From Pseudomonas sp. JAI120 (GTDB lineage Bacteria; Pseudomonadota; Gammaproteobacteria; Pseudomonadales; Pseudomonadaceae), in NCBI RefSeq assembly GCF_014207255.1, contig NZ_JACHCZ010000008.1, positions 62,001 to 126,000 of the forward strand: 64,000 nt of DNA, given 5' to 3'. The first letter of the stretch is position 1, and the number at the start of each line of letters is the position of its first letter. Under the pieces are notes generated by a model. The model saw nothing but the letters and a program-made list of their open reading frames with translations. It made no database searches and was not told the DNA's origin. This document shows positions 40,619-49,956 of the stretch, piece after piece. The translations under genes were made by a program, and so were the position numbers.

Positions 40619-40993
40619 GTGAATAGCCAACGACCTGTAAACCTAGACCTAAGGACCATCAAACTCCCCATCACCGGCGTTACGTCGTTCCTGCACCGTG
40701 TTTCCGGCATCATCCTGTTCCTGGGCTTGGGCATCATGCTTTATGCATTGAGCAAATCCCTGGGTTCCGAGGAAGGATACGCCGAGGTGAAGGCATGCTT
40801 GACCAGCCCGCTGGCCAAGTTCGTAGCATGGGGCCTCCTGTCCGCTCTGCTTTATCACCTGGTAGCCGGTGTGCGCCACTTGATCATGGATATGGGCATC
40901 GGTGAGACGCTGGAAGGCGGCCGCCTGGGCTCGAAAATCATCATCGCCATTTCCGTGGTGCTGATCGTTCTGGCAGGAGTTTGGATATGGTAA
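40619..40993 (+). CDS. sdhC: succinate dehydrogenase cytochrome b556 subunit SdhC
   Basis: The 124-residue, three-helix membrane subunit anchors complex II and binds quinone and heme b. It has the family opening RPVNLDLRTIKLPITGVTSFLHRVSG and heme-region HLVAGVRHLIMDMG. Translation starts at GTG 40619, the only start that gives MNSQRPVNLD. The 3' end overlaps sdhD by 7 bp. Confidence 0.95.
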   Translation: MNSQRPVNLDLRTIKLPITGVTSFLHRVSGIILFLGLGIMLYALSKSLGSEEGYAEVKACLTSPLAKFVAWGLLSALLYHLVAGVRHLIMDMGIGETLEGGRLGSKIIIAISVVLIVLAGVWIW

Positions 40994-41355
40994 CCAGCGT
41001 TACGAACCTATCGCGTTCGGGCCTCTATGACTGGATGGCGCAGCGTGTGTCTGCGGTCGTTCTCGCGGCTTATTTCATTTTCCTGATCGGATACCTCGTC
41101 GCAAACCCGGGCATTGGCTACGAGCAATGGCACGGGCTGTTTTCCCACAATGCGATGCGAATCTTCAGCCTGCTGGCCCTTGTAGCCCTGGGCGCTCACG
41201 CCTGGGTCGGCATGTGGACCATCGCGACTGACTACCTGACGCCGATGGCGCTGGGCAAGTCCGCGACCGCAGTCCGTTTCCTCTTCCAGGCAGTATGCGG
41301 CGTCGCGATGTTCGCTTACTTCGTCTGGGGTGTGCAGATTCTTTGGGGTATCTGA
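40987..41355 (+). CDS. sdhD: succinate dehydrogenase hydrophobic anchor SdhD
   Basis: The 122-residue protein has three transmembrane helices and the family motifs RSGLYDWMAQRVSAVVLAAY and ALGAHAWVGMWTIATDYL, with the heme-ligand His in the latter. ATG 40987 overlaps the sdhC stop; sdhA begins 3 bp after the stop. It completes the membrane anchor of complex II. Confidence 0.95.
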   Translation: MVTSVTNLSRSGLYDWMAQRVSAVVLAAYFIFLIGYLVANPGIGYEQWHGLFSHNAMRIFSLLALVALGAHAWVGMWTIATDYLTPMALGKSATAVRFLFQAVCGVAMFAYFVWGVQILWGI

Positions 41356-41358
41356 TTC

Positions 41359-43131
41359 ATGGCTAACATTCCAACTATTTCATTCGACGCCATCATTATT
41401 GGTGGCGGCGGTGCTGGCATGCGCGCGGCGTTGCAGCTGGCCCAGGGCGGTCACAAGACTGCCGTGATCACCAAGGTGTTCCCGACGCGCTCCCACACCG
41501 TATCGGCCCAGGGTGGCATCACCTGCGCCATCGCGTCCGCCGACCCGAACGACGACTGGCGCTGGCACATGTACGATACCGTCAAGGGTTCCGACTATAT
41601 CGGTGACCAGGACGCTATCGAATACATGTGTCAGGAAGGCCCGGCCGCGGTGTTCGAGCTGGACCACATGGGTCTGCCGTTCTCCCGTACCGAACAAGGT
41701 CGTATCTACCAGCGTCCATTCGGCGGCCAGTCGAAGGATTACGGTAAAGGCGGCCAGGCTGCCCGTACCTGTGCCGCGTCCGACCGTACCGGTCACGCGC
41801 TGCTGCACACCCTTTATCAGGGCAACCTGAAAGCCGGTACCACGTTCCTGAACGAGTACTACGCGGTTGACCTGGTCAAGAACGCACAAGGCGAGTTCGT
41901 CGGTGTGATCGCCATCTGCATCGAAACCGGTGAAACCACCTACATCCGCGCCAAGGCTACTGTTCTGGCGACTGGCGGTGCAGGTCGTATCTACGCGTCG
42001 ACCACCAATGCCCTGATCAACACCGGTGACGGCGTCGGCATGGCACTGCGTGCCGGCGTGCCGGTGCAAGACATCGAAATGTGGCAGTTCCACCCGACCG
42101 GCATCGCCGGCGCTGGTGTACTGGTGACCGAGGGTTGCCGTGGTGAAGGTGGTTACCTGATCAACAAGCACGGCGAGCGTTTCATGGAGCGTTATGCTCC
42201 GAACGCGAAAGACCTGGCGGGTCGTGACGTTGTTGCTCGTTCGATGGTTAAGGAAATCATCGCCGGTAACGGCTGTGGCCCGAATGGTGATCACGTGCTG
42301 CTGAAGCTCGATCACCTGGGTGAAGAAGTGCTGCACAGCCGCCTGCCGGGTATCTGTGAACTGTCCAAGACCTTTGCCCACGTTGACCCAGTGGTTGCTC
42401 CGGTTCCGGTTGTTCCAACCTGCCACTACATGATGGGCGGTGTTCCGACCAACATTCATGGCCAGGCGATCACCCAGAACGCCGACGGCGTGGACGAGAT
42501 CATCCACGGTCTGTTCGCAGTAGGCGAAGTGGCTTGCGTATCGGTGCACGGTGCCAACCGTCTCGGCGGCAACTCGCTGCTCGACCTGGTGGTATTCGGC
42601 CGCGCAGCTGGCCTGCACCTGGAAAAAGCCCTGACCGACGGCATCGAATACGATGACGCCACCGACGCCAACATCGAGGCCGCCCTGGCGCGTCTGAACG
42701 CTCTGAACGAGCGGACTGATGGCGAAGACGTGGCAACCCTGCGTCGCGAACTGCAGAACTGCATGCAGAACTACTTCGGTGTATTCCGTACCGGCGAATA
42801 CATGCAGAAGGGTATTGCCCAGCTGGCCGATCTGCGCAAGCGCATCGCCAACGTCAAGATCAACGATAAGAGCCAGGCGTTCAACACCGCTCGTATCGAA
42901 GCCCTTGAGCTGCAAAACCTGCTGGAAGTGGCTGAAGCGACTGCGATCGCCGCCGAGGTTCGTAAAGAATCCCGTGGTGCCCACGCTCGTGAAGACTTTG
43001 AAGATCGCGATGACGAAAACTGGTTGTGCCACACCCTGTATTTCCCGGGTGACAAGCGCGTAACCAAGCGTGCTGTGAACTTCTCGCCGAAGACGGTTCC
43101 GACGTTTGAACCGAAAATTCGGACTTACTAA
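41359..43131 (+). CDS. sdhA: succinate dehydrogenase flavoprotein SdhA
   Basis: The 590-residue catalytic subunit oxidises succinate to fumarate. It has the dinucleotide-binding GGGGAGMRAA, the covalent FAD site RSHTVSAQGG (His46), and active-site regions HPTGIAGAGVLVTEGCRGEGG and VSVHGANRLGGNSLLDLVVFG. The length is normal. It is the third gene of sdhCDAB. Confidence 0.97.
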   Translation: MANIPTISFDAIIIGGGGAGMRAALQLAQGGHKTAVITKVFPTRSHTVSAQGGITCAIASADPNDDWRWHMYDTVKGSDYIGDQDAIEYMCQEGPAAVFELDHMGLPFSRTEQGRIYQRPFGGQSKDYGKGGQAARTCAASDRTGHALLHTLYQGNLKAGTTFLNEYYAVDLVKNAQGEFVGVIAICIETGETTYIRAKATVLATGGAGRIYASTTNALINTGDGVGMALRAGVPVQDIEMWQFHPTGIAGAGVLVTEGCRGEGGYLINKHGERFMERYAPNAKDLAGRDVVARSMVKEIIAGNGCGPNGDHVLLKLDHLGEEVLHSRLPGICELSKTFAHVDPVVAPVPVVPTCHYMMGGVPTNIHGQAITQNADGVDEIIHGLFAVGEVACVSVHGANRLGGNSLLDLVVFGRAAGLHLEKALTDGIEYDDATDANIEAALARLNALNERTDGEDVATLRRELQNCMQNYFGVFRTGEYMQKGIAQLADLRKRIANVKINDKSQAFNTARIEALELQNLLEVAEATAIAAEVRKESRGAHAREDFEDRDDENWLCHTLYFPGDKRVTKRAVNFSPKTVPTFEPKIRTY

Positions 43132-43142
43132 GGGTGGCTGCC

Positions 43143-43847
43143 ATGTTGAAAGTCAGTGTTTATCGCTACAACCCTGATCAGGACGCTGCGCCGTTCATGC
43201 AGGAGTTCCAGGTCGATACCGGTGGTAAAGACCTGATGGTGCTGGATGTATTGGCACTGATCAAAGAGCAGGACGAGGGTTTCTCCTATCGTCGCTCTTG
43301 CCGTGAAGGTGTTTGCGGTTCCGACGGCATGAACATCAACGGCAAAAACGGCCTGGCGTGTATCACGCCGCTGTCTGCTGTTGTTAAAGGCAACAAGCTG
43401 ATCGTTCGTCCTCTGCCAGGTTTGCCGGTTATCCGTGACCTGGTCGTCGATATGAGCATCTTCTACAAGCAATACGAGAAAGTTAAGCCGTTCCTGCAGA
43501 ACGATACGCCGGCTCCGGCCATCGAGCGTCTGCAGTCCCCTGAAGAGCGTGAAAAGCTCGACGGTCTGTACGAGTGCATCCTGTGCGCCTGCTGCTCGAC
43601 CTCTTGCCCGTCCTTCTGGTGGAACCCGGACAAGTTCCTGGGTCCAGCTGCCCTGCTGCAAGCGTACCGCTTCCTGGCAGACAGCCGTGATACCAAGACG
43701 TCCGAGCGCCTGGCTTCGCTGGATGACCCGTTCAGCGTATTCCGCTGCCGCGGGATCATGAACTGCGTCAACGTATGTCCCAAAGGCCTGAACCCGACTA
43801 AGGCCATTGGTCACATCCGTAACATGCTGCTGCAGAGTGGCGTGTAA
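43143..43847 (+). CDS. sdhB: succinate dehydrogenase iron-sulfur subunit SdhB
   Basis: The 234-residue protein carries electrons from FAD to quinone. The cluster motifs are SCREGVCGSDGM...C ([2Fe-2S]), CILCACCSTSC ([4Fe-4S]) and CRGIMNCVNVCPKGLNP ([3Fe-4S]). ATG 43143 is the start that yields MLKVSVYRYN. A terminator-like hairpin follows at 43888. Confidence 0.97.
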   Translation: MLKVSVYRYNPDQDAAPFMQEFQVDTGGKDLMVLDVLALIKEQDEGFSYRRSCREGVCGSDGMNINGKNGLACITPLSAVVKGNKLIVRPLPGLPVIRDLVVDMSIFYKQYEKVKPFLQNDTPAPAIERLQSPEEREKLDGLYECILCACCSTSCPSFWWNPDKFLGPAALLQAYRFLADSRDTKTSERLASLDDPFSVFRCRGIMNCVNVCPKGLNPTKAIGHIRNMLLQSGV

Positions 43848-43887
43848 CTGACGTTGTAACAAGGCAGGACCGTTGTGCCCGTAAATG

Positions 43888-43922
43888 CTGCGGCGCAGGC
43901 TTCAACCGGCGCCGTAGTTTTA
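43888..43922 (+). terminator. terminator-like hairpin between sdhB and sucA
   Basis: CTGCGGCGC and GCGCCGTAG (one mismatch) form a stem followed by TTTTA. It could be a partial terminator that lowers read-through from sdh to suc. Confidence 0.55.
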
Positions 43923-43984
43923 ACTTGAGCAGCGACTTACAAAGCCGCGGCTCTTATTTTGAAGAAATGAGACAAGCAGGGGCA

Positions 43985-44002
43985 TTCGGGTTGGTACCCG
44001 AA
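43985..44002 (+). other. hairpin upstream of sucA
   Basis: TTCGGGT and ACCCGAA form a 7-bp perfect stem with a TGGT loop, about 107 bp before sucA. Its role, as operator or mRNA structure, is unknown. Confidence 0.4.
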
Positions 44003-44108
44003 CTATCAGCGTGATCCTAAGTGGCTTGTTTTGGTCGCTGCACTTGGCCTTTTGCAAGCAAACTCGGTGTTTTCGCCGGTGGTGTCCCCAAATCGAGGGT
44101 GACCAAGC

Positions 44109-46940
44109 ATGCAAGAAAGCGTGATGCAGCGCATGTGGAACAGCGGCTATCTTTCAGGTGGTAACGCTGCCTATGTGGAAGAGCTTTATGAGCTCTACCT
44201 GCACGACCCTAACGCTGTGCCAGAAGAATGGCGCACCAAATTTCAGACGTTGTCTTCAGACGGCAACGCTGCCACCGATGTATCGCACGCAACAATTCGC
44301 GATCAGTTCGTGCTGCTGGCAAAGAACCAGCGCCGCGCCCAGCCGGTTTCCGCCGGAAGCGTGAGCAGTGAGCACGAGAAGAAGCAAGTTGAAGTACTGC
44401 GACTGATCCAGGCCTACCGGATGCGTGGCCACCAGGCGGCCCAGCTTGACCCGCTGGGGCTCTGGCAGCGTCCTGCACCTGCAGACCTGTCGATCAATCA
44501 TTACGGCTTGACCAATGCCGATCTTGATACGACCTTCCGTGCCGGCGACCTGTTCATCGGCAAAGAGGAAGCGAGCCTACGCGAAATTCACGAAGCGTTG
44601 CAGCAGACATATTGCCGCACCATCGGCGCTGAGTTCACGCACATCACCGATTCCGAGCAACGCCACTGGTTCCAGCATCGCCTGGAAGGCGTACGCGGCC
44701 GCCCGGTATTGTCCGACGACGTGCGCAGCCACCTGCTTGAGCGCGTGACCGCAGCAGAGGGCCTGGAAAAATACCTGGGTACCAAATACCCCGGCACCAA
44801 GCGTTTCGGCCTGGAAGGCGGCGAGAGCCTGATTCCGATGCTCGACGAGCTGATCCAGCGTTCCGGTTCCTACGGCACCAAGGAAATCGTGATCGGCATG
44901 GCCCACCGTGGTCGCCTGAACGTGTTGGTTAACACCTTCGGCAAGAACCCGCGTGAGTTGTTCGACGAGTTCGAAGGCAAGAAGAAGGTCGAGCTGGGTT
45001 CCGGTGACGTTAAATACCACCAGGGCTTCTCGTCCAACGTGATGACCACCGGCGGTGAAGTTCACCTGGCCATGGCCTTCAACCCATCCCACCTGGAAAT
45101 CGTTTCTCCAGTGGTCGAGGGTTCGGTCCGTGCTCGCCAGGATCGTCGTAACGACACCACCGGTGAAAAGGTCCTGCCGATTTCCATCCACGGTGACGCG
45201 GCATTCGCCGGTCAAGGCGTGGTCCTGGAAACGTTCCAGATGTCGCAGACTCGCGGCTTCAAGACCGGCGGTACCGTTCACATCGTCATCAACAACCAGG
45301 TGGGTTTCACCATCAGCAACCCGTTGGACGCGCGTTCCACCGAGTACGCCACCGACGTTGCCAAGATGATCCAGGCGCCGATCCTCCATGTGAATGGCGA
45401 TGATCCGGAAGCCGTACTGTTCGTGACCCAACTGGCTGTCGACTACCGCATGCAGTTCAAGCGTGACGTGGTGATCGACCTGGTTTGCTACCGCCGTCGC
45501 GGTCACAACGAAGCCGACGAACCAAGCGGCACCCAGCCGTTGATGTATCAGCAGATCACCAAGCAGCGCACCACCCGTGAGCTGTATGCCGAAAGCCTGA
45601 CCAAGGCCGGTATATTGGATGACGCGCGTGTTCAGGCGAAAATCGATGAATACCGCAACGCGCTGGACAATGGCCTGCATGTCGTAAAAAGCCTGGTCAA
45701 AGAGCCGAACAAAGAGCTGTTCGTGGATTGGCGTCCGTACCTGGGGCACACCTGGACCGCGCGTCACGACACCTCGTTCGACCTCAAGACCCTGCAGGAA
45801 CTGTCCGCCAAGCTGCTGGAAATTCCGGAAGGCTTCGTGGTGCAGCGCCAGGTTGCGAAGATCTACGAAGACCGTCAGAAGATGCAAGCCGGCGGCCTGC
45901 CGATCAACTGGGGTTATGCCGAAACCATGGCGTACGCGACCCTGGCGTTCGAAGGTCACCCGATCCGCATGACCGGCCAGGACATCGGCCGTGGTACGTT
46001 CTCGCACCGTCACGCGGTATTGCACAACCAGAAAGACGCGGGCACCTACATCCCGTTGCAGAACCTGTACGAAGGCCAGCCGCGTTTCGACCTGTACGAT
46101 TCGTTCCTGTCCGAAGAAGCCGTACTGGCGTTCGAATACGGTTACTCGACCACCACGCCGCAGGCGCTGGTGATCTGGGAAGCCCAGTTCGGCGACTTCG
46201 CCAACGGTGCCCAGGTGGTGATCGACCAGTTCATCACCAGCGGCGAGCACAAGTGGGGCCGTCTGTGCGGTCTGACCATGTTGCTGCCACACGGTTATGA
46301 AGGTCAGGGTCCGGAGCACTCCTCGGCCCGTCTGGAGCGTTACCTGCAGCTGTGCGCCGAGCACAACATCCAGGTGTGCGTGCCGACCACCCCGGCCCAG
46401 ATCTACCACTTGCTGCGTCGCCAGGTGATCCGCCCGCTGCGCAAGCCGCTGGTAGTGCTGACCCCGAAATCGCTGCTGCGTCACAAATTGGCCATCTCGA
46501 CCCTGGAAGATCTGGCGGACGGTTCGTTCCAGACCGTGATTCCAGAAATCGATACGCTGGACGCGGCCAAGGTCACTCGCCTGATCCTGTGCAGCGGCAA
46601 GGTCTACTACGACCTGCTGGAAAAACGCCGTGCCGAAGGCCGCGAAGACATCGCCATCGTGCGTATCGAGCAGCTTTACCCGTTCCCGGAAGATGACCTC
46701 ATGGAGATCATCGCGCCTTACACCAACCTCACGAATGTGGTGTGGTGTCAGGAAGAACCGATGAACCAGGGCGCTTGGTACAGCAGCCAGCATCACCTGC
46801 GTCGCAGCATCGGTAACCACAACAAGGCCCTGGGCCTGGAGTACGCCGGCCGTGATGCTTCCGCTGCACCTGCGTGTGGTTATGCGTCGATGCACGCCGA
46901 GCAGCAGGAAAAACTGCTGCAAGATGCTTTCACTGTTTAA
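44109..46940 (+). CDS. sucA: 2-oxoglutarate dehydrogenase E1 component SucA
   Basis: The 943-residue thiamine-diphosphate enzyme decarboxylates 2-oxoglutarate. The N-terminal segment (MWNSGYLSGGNAAYVEELYE) binds E2. Catalytic motifs are GMAHRGRLNVLVN, HGDAAFAGQGVVLETFQMSQ and the transketolase-like C-terminal half (GQDIGRGTFSHRHAVLHNQ). The length is normal. The opposite strand shows a 781-codon shadow frame caused by codon bias. Confidence 0.97.
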   Translation: MQESVMQRMWNSGYLSGGNAAYVEELYELYLHDPNAVPEEWRTKFQTLSSDGNAATDVSHATIRDQFVLLAKNQRRAQPVSAGSVSSEHEKKQVEVLRLIQAYRMRGHQAAQLDPLGLWQRPAPADLSINHYGLTNADLDTTFRAGDLFIGKEEASLREIHEALQQTYCRTIGAEFTHITDSEQRHWFQHRLEGVRGRPVLSDDVRSHLLERVTAAEGLEKYLGTKYPGTKRFGLEGGESLIPMLDELIQRSGSYGTKEIVIGMAHRGRLNVLVNTFGKNPRELFDEFEGKKKVELGSGDVKYHQGFSSNVMTTGGEVHLAMAFNPSHLEIVSPVVEGSVRARQDRRNDTTGEKVLPISIHGDAAFAGQGVVLETFQMSQTRGFKTGGTVHIVINNQVGFTISNPLDARSTEYATDVAKMIQAPILHVNGDDPEAVLFVTQLAVDYRMQFKRDVVIDLVCYRRRGHNEADEPSGTQPLMYQQITKQRTTRELYAESLTKAGILDDARVQAKIDEYRNALDNGLHVVKSLVKEPNKELFVDWRPYLGHTWTARHDTSFDLKTLQELSAKLLEIPEGFVVQRQVAKIYEDRQKMQAGGLPINWGYAETMAYATLAFEGHPIRMTGQDIGRGTFSHRHAVLHNQKDAGTYIPLQNLYEGQPRFDLYDSFLSEEAVLAFEYGYSTTTPQALVIWEAQFGDFANGAQVVIDQFITSGEHKWGRLCGLTMLLPHGYEGQGPEHSSARLERYLQLCAEHNIQVCVPTTPAQIYHLLRRQVIRPLRKPLVVLTPKSLLRHKLAISTLEDLADGSFQTVIPEIDTLDAAKVTRLILCSGKVYYDLLEKRRAEGREDIAIVRIEQLYPFPEDDLMEIIAPYTNLTNVVWCQEEPMNQGAWYSSQHHLRRSIGNHNKALGLEYAGRDASAAPACGYASMHAEQQEKLLQDAFTV

Positions 46941-46984
46941 CGCCTTCGCGCTGACTGAAACCGAATTTTAAGGACCCACAGATA

Positions 46985-48214
46985 ATGGCTATCGAAATCA
47001 AAGCCCCGTCATTCCCGGAATCGGTTGCCGATGGCACCGTTGCCACCTGGCACAAGAAACCAGGTGAGGCCGTCAAGCGTGACGACCTGATCGTCGACAT
47101 CGAGACCGACAAAGTCGTGCTGGAAGTGTTGGCCGAAGCTGACGGCGTGCTGGGCGCAATCGTTGCCGAAGAAGGCGCTACCGTTCTGTCGAACCAGGTG
47201 CTGGGCTCGATCGAAGAGGGCAGCGCTGCCGCTGCCGCTGCTCCTGCTGCCGCTGCTGCACCGGCCGCTGCTTCGGCGCCTGCTGCCGCTCCGGCTGCGG
47301 GGGGCGAAGATCCAATCGCTGCACCGGCTGCGCGTCAGCTGGCTGAAGAAAACGGCATCAACCTGGCTTCCATCAAAGGCACTGGCAAAGACGGCCGTGT
47401 GACCAAGGAAGACGTGGTTGCCGCGGTTGAAGCGAAGAAAAACGCTCCGGCTGCCGCGCCTGCCAAGGCTGCTGCACCGGCTGCCGCCGCGCCTGTGTTC
47501 GCTGCCGGCGACCGCACCGAGAAGCGTGTACCGATGACCCGCGTTCGCGCCACCGTGGCCAAGCGTCTGGTTGAAGCACAGTCGAACATGGCGATGCTGA
47601 CCACGTTCAACGAAGTCGACATGACCGAAGTCATGGCCCTGCGTTCGAAGTACAAGGATCTGTTCGAGAAGTCTCACAACGGCGTGCGCCTGGGCTTCAT
47701 GTCGTTCTTCGTGAAAGCGGCAACCGAAGCGCTGAAACGCTTCCCGGCAGTCAACGCTTCCATCGACGGCGGCGACATCGTTTACCACGGCTATGCAGAC
47801 GTCGGCGTTGCCGTGTCCAGCGACCGTGGCCTGGTGGTTCCGGTCCTGCGTAACGCCGAGCTGATGAGCCTGGCCGAAATCGAAGGCGGCATCGCCGGCT
47901 TCGGCAAGAAAGCTCGTGACGGCAAGCTGACCATCGACGAGATGACCGGTGGTACCTTCACCATCACCAACGGTGGTACCTTCGGTTCGATGATGTCGAC
48001 GCCGATCGTTAACCCGCCACAAGCTGCAATCCTGGGCATGCACAACATCATCCAGCGTCCGATGGCCATCAACGGCCAAGTCGTGATCCGCCCAATGATG
48101 TACCTGGCGCTGTCTTACGATCACCGTCTGATCGATGGTAAAGAAGCCGTGACTTTCCTGGTGACCATCAAGAACCTGCTGGAAGACCCGGCTCGTCTGC
48201 TGCTGGATATCTGA
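46985..48214 (+). CDS. sucB: dihydrolipoyl succinyltransferase E2 SucB
   Basis: The 409-residue core of the 2-oxoglutarate dehydrogenase complex has a lipoyl domain (ETDKVVLEV, lipoyl Lys near residue 43) and an Ala/Pro linker (82-105). A peripheral subunit-binding domain (PAARQLAEENGINLASIKGT) and a second Ala-rich linker follow, then the catalytic domain ending in SYDHRLIDGKEAV (active His and Asp). It sits 44 bp after sucA. Confidence 0.97.
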   Translation: MAIEIKAPSFPESVADGTVATWHKKPGEAVKRDDLIVDIETDKVVLEVLAEADGVLGAIVAEEGATVLSNQVLGSIEEGSAAAAAAPAAAAAPAAASAPAAAPAAGGEDPIAAPAARQLAEENGINLASIKGTGKDGRVTKEDVVAAVEAKKNAPAAAPAKAAAPAAAAPVFAAGDRTEKRVPMTRVRATVAKRLVEAQSNMAMLTTFNEVDMTEVMALRSKYKDLFEKSHNGVRLGFMSFFVKAATEALKRFPAVNASIDGGDIVYHGYADVGVAVSSDRGLVVPVLRNAELMSLAEIEGGIAGFGKKARDGKLTIDEMTGGTFTITNGGTFGSMMSTPIVNPPQAAILGMHNIIQRPMAINGQVVIRPMMYLALSYDHRLIDGKEAVTFLVTIKNLLEDPARLLLDI

Positions 48215-48315
48215 TAGAAGCAGCTGCAGGCCTCAAGTGACAGATTGCCGGATAAGGCAGTTGGGCTTGGGGCTTGCGGCTTGAAAGCTTGCTGCTAAAT
48301 AGAGGAACTATTTTC

Positions 48316-49752
48316 ATGTCGCAGAAATTTGACGTTGTAGTGATTGGTGCGGGTCCTGGCGGCTACGTTGCCGCCATCAAGGCCGCACAACTGGGCCTCT
48401 CGACTGCTTGCATCGAAAAATACACCGACAAGGAAGGCAAACTGGCACTGGGCGGTACTTGCCTGAACGTTGGTTGCATTCCTTCCAAGGCGCTGCTGGA
48501 CAGCTCCTGGAAATTCCACGAAGCCCAAGACGGCTTCGCGATCCACGGCATCAACCATGCTGGCGTGACCATGGACGTGCCAGCAATGGTCGGCCGTAAA
48601 GCCAACATCGTTAAAGGCCTGACTTCCGGCGTTGCGACCTTGTTCAAGGCCAACGGCGTAACTTCCTTGCAAGGCCACGGCAAACTGCTGGCCGGCAAGA
48701 AAGTTGAAATCACCAAGCCGGACGGTTCGGTAGAAATCATCGAAGCCGAGAACGTGATCCTGGCTCCAGGCTCGCGTCCAATCGACATTCCACCGGCTCC
48801 TGTCGACCAGAACGTGATCGTTGATTCGACCGGCGCCCTGGAATTCCAGGCTGTGCCTAAGCGCCTGGGCGTGATCGGCGCTGGCGTGATCGGCCTGGAA
48901 CTGGGTTCGGTCTGGTCCCGCCTGGGTTCCGAAGTGACCGTGCTGGAAGCCCTGGACACGTTCCTGCTGGCTGCCGACACCGCAGTGTCCAAGGAAGCGC
49001 TGAAAACCCTGACCAAACAAGGTCTGGACATCAAGCTGGGCGCTCGCGTGACCGGCTCTAAGGTTAACGGCGAAGAAGTCGTTGTGACCTACACCGACAA
49101 GGATGGCGAACAGACCATCACTTTCGACAAGCTGATCGTAGCCGTAGGTCGCCGTCCAGTGACCACCGACCTGCTGGCTTCCGACAGCGGCGTGAACATC
49201 GACGAGCGTGGCTTCATCCACGTTGACGATCACTGCGCTACCACCGTTCCTGGCGTCTACGCCATCGGCGACGTGGTTCGCGGCATGATGCTCGCGCACA
49301 AAGCTTCCGAAGAAGGCATTATGGTTGTCGAGCGCATCAAGGGTCACAAAACCCAGATGAACTACGACCTGATCCCGTCGGTTATCTACACCCACCCGGA
49401 AATTGCATGGGTCGGCAAGAACGAACAGCAGTTGAAAGCTGAAGGCGTTGAAGTTAACGTCGGCACCTTCCCGTTTGCCGCTTCTGGCCGTGCCATGGCA
49501 GCCAACGACACCGGTGGTTTTGTCAAAGTCATCGCTGATGCCAAGACTGACCGCGTATTGGGCGTCCACGTGATTGGCCCAGGCGCAGCAGAACTGGTTC
49601 AGCAGGGCGCGATCGGTATGGAATTCGGCACCAGTGCCGAGGACATCGGCATGATGGTCTTCTCCCATCCGACCCTGTCCGAAGCGCTGCACGAAGCCGC
49701 GTTGGCAGTGAATGGTCATGCCATCCACATCGCCAACAAGAAGAAGCGCTAA
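48316..49752 (+). CDS. lpd: dihydrolipoamide dehydrogenase E3
   Basis: The 478-residue FAD enzyme reoxidises dihydrolipoamide. It has GAGPGGYVAAIKAAQLG at the N-terminus, the redox disulfide GGTCLNVGCIPSKALL, the NAD site GAGVIGLELGSVW, and the C-terminal His-Glu pair SHPTLSEALHEAAL. ATG 48316 fits the family; the upstream frame from 48274 is unsupported. In Pseudomonas this copy is the LPD-Glc type, serving 2-oxoglutarate dehydrogenase. Confidence 0.96.
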   Translation: MSQKFDVVVIGAGPGGYVAAIKAAQLGLSTACIEKYTDKEGKLALGGTCLNVGCIPSKALLDSSWKFHEAQDGFAIHGINHAGVTMDVPAMVGRKANIVKGLTSGVATLFKANGVTSLQGHGKLLAGKKVEITKPDGSVEIIEAENVILAPGSRPIDIPPAPVDQNVIVDSTGALEFQAVPKRLGVIGAGVIGLELGSVWSRLGSEVTVLEALDTFLLAADTAVSKEALKTLTKQGLDIKLGARVTGSKVNGEEVVVTYTDKDGEQTITFDKLIVAVGRRPVTTDLLASDSGVNIDERGFIHVDDHCATTVPGVYAIGDVVRGMMLAHKASEEGIMVVERIKGHKTQMNYDLIPSVIYTHPEIAWVGKNEQQLKAEGVEVNVGTFPFAASGRAMAANDTGGFVKVIADAKTDRVLGVHVIGPGAAELVQQGAIGMEFGTSAEDIGMMVFSHPTLSEALHEAALAVNGHAIHIANKKKR

Positions 49753-49794
49753 GCGAGATAATAAGAAACCACGGCGGAGTTGCCCGTCGTGAGC

Positions 49795-49843
49795 CTTGCG
49801 CGCAAGACTCACCGCGGAATATCCGCTGGACGCAGTCTTGCGC
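49795..49843 (+). other. nested hairpins in the lpd-sucC gap
   Basis: GCGCAAGACT (49800-49809) and AGTCTTGCGC (49834-49843) form a perfect 10-bp stem around GCGGA-ATA-TCCGC (49814-49826). CTTGCGCGCAAG (49795-49806) is itself a 12-bp palindrome, so two mutually exclusive folds are possible. There is no T run. It lies about 115 bp before sucC. Confidence 0.6.
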
Positions 49844-49956
49844 AGCTTTACGGGCCTTGAGCCCCGCAAGTTGCGCAAGCAGCAGTCACAGGTGGCGCGG
49901 CACTCATAATGAGCGCAGCGCCGAATGCGCAGTACCTAACGAAGACGGTAAAAAGC

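Noticed and set aside
40606..40626. six-codon leader peptide overlapping the sdhC start (GTG to TAG)
   Set aside because: It lacks a ribosome-binding site of its own and any regulatory codon pattern, so it is probably chance.
44577..46922. 781-codon open frame opposite sucA
   Set aside because: It is a shadow frame of the highly biased sucA gene, with no family motifs. The same applies to the long frames opposite sdhA (41380-43032), lpd (48295-49878) and htpG (56278-58041).
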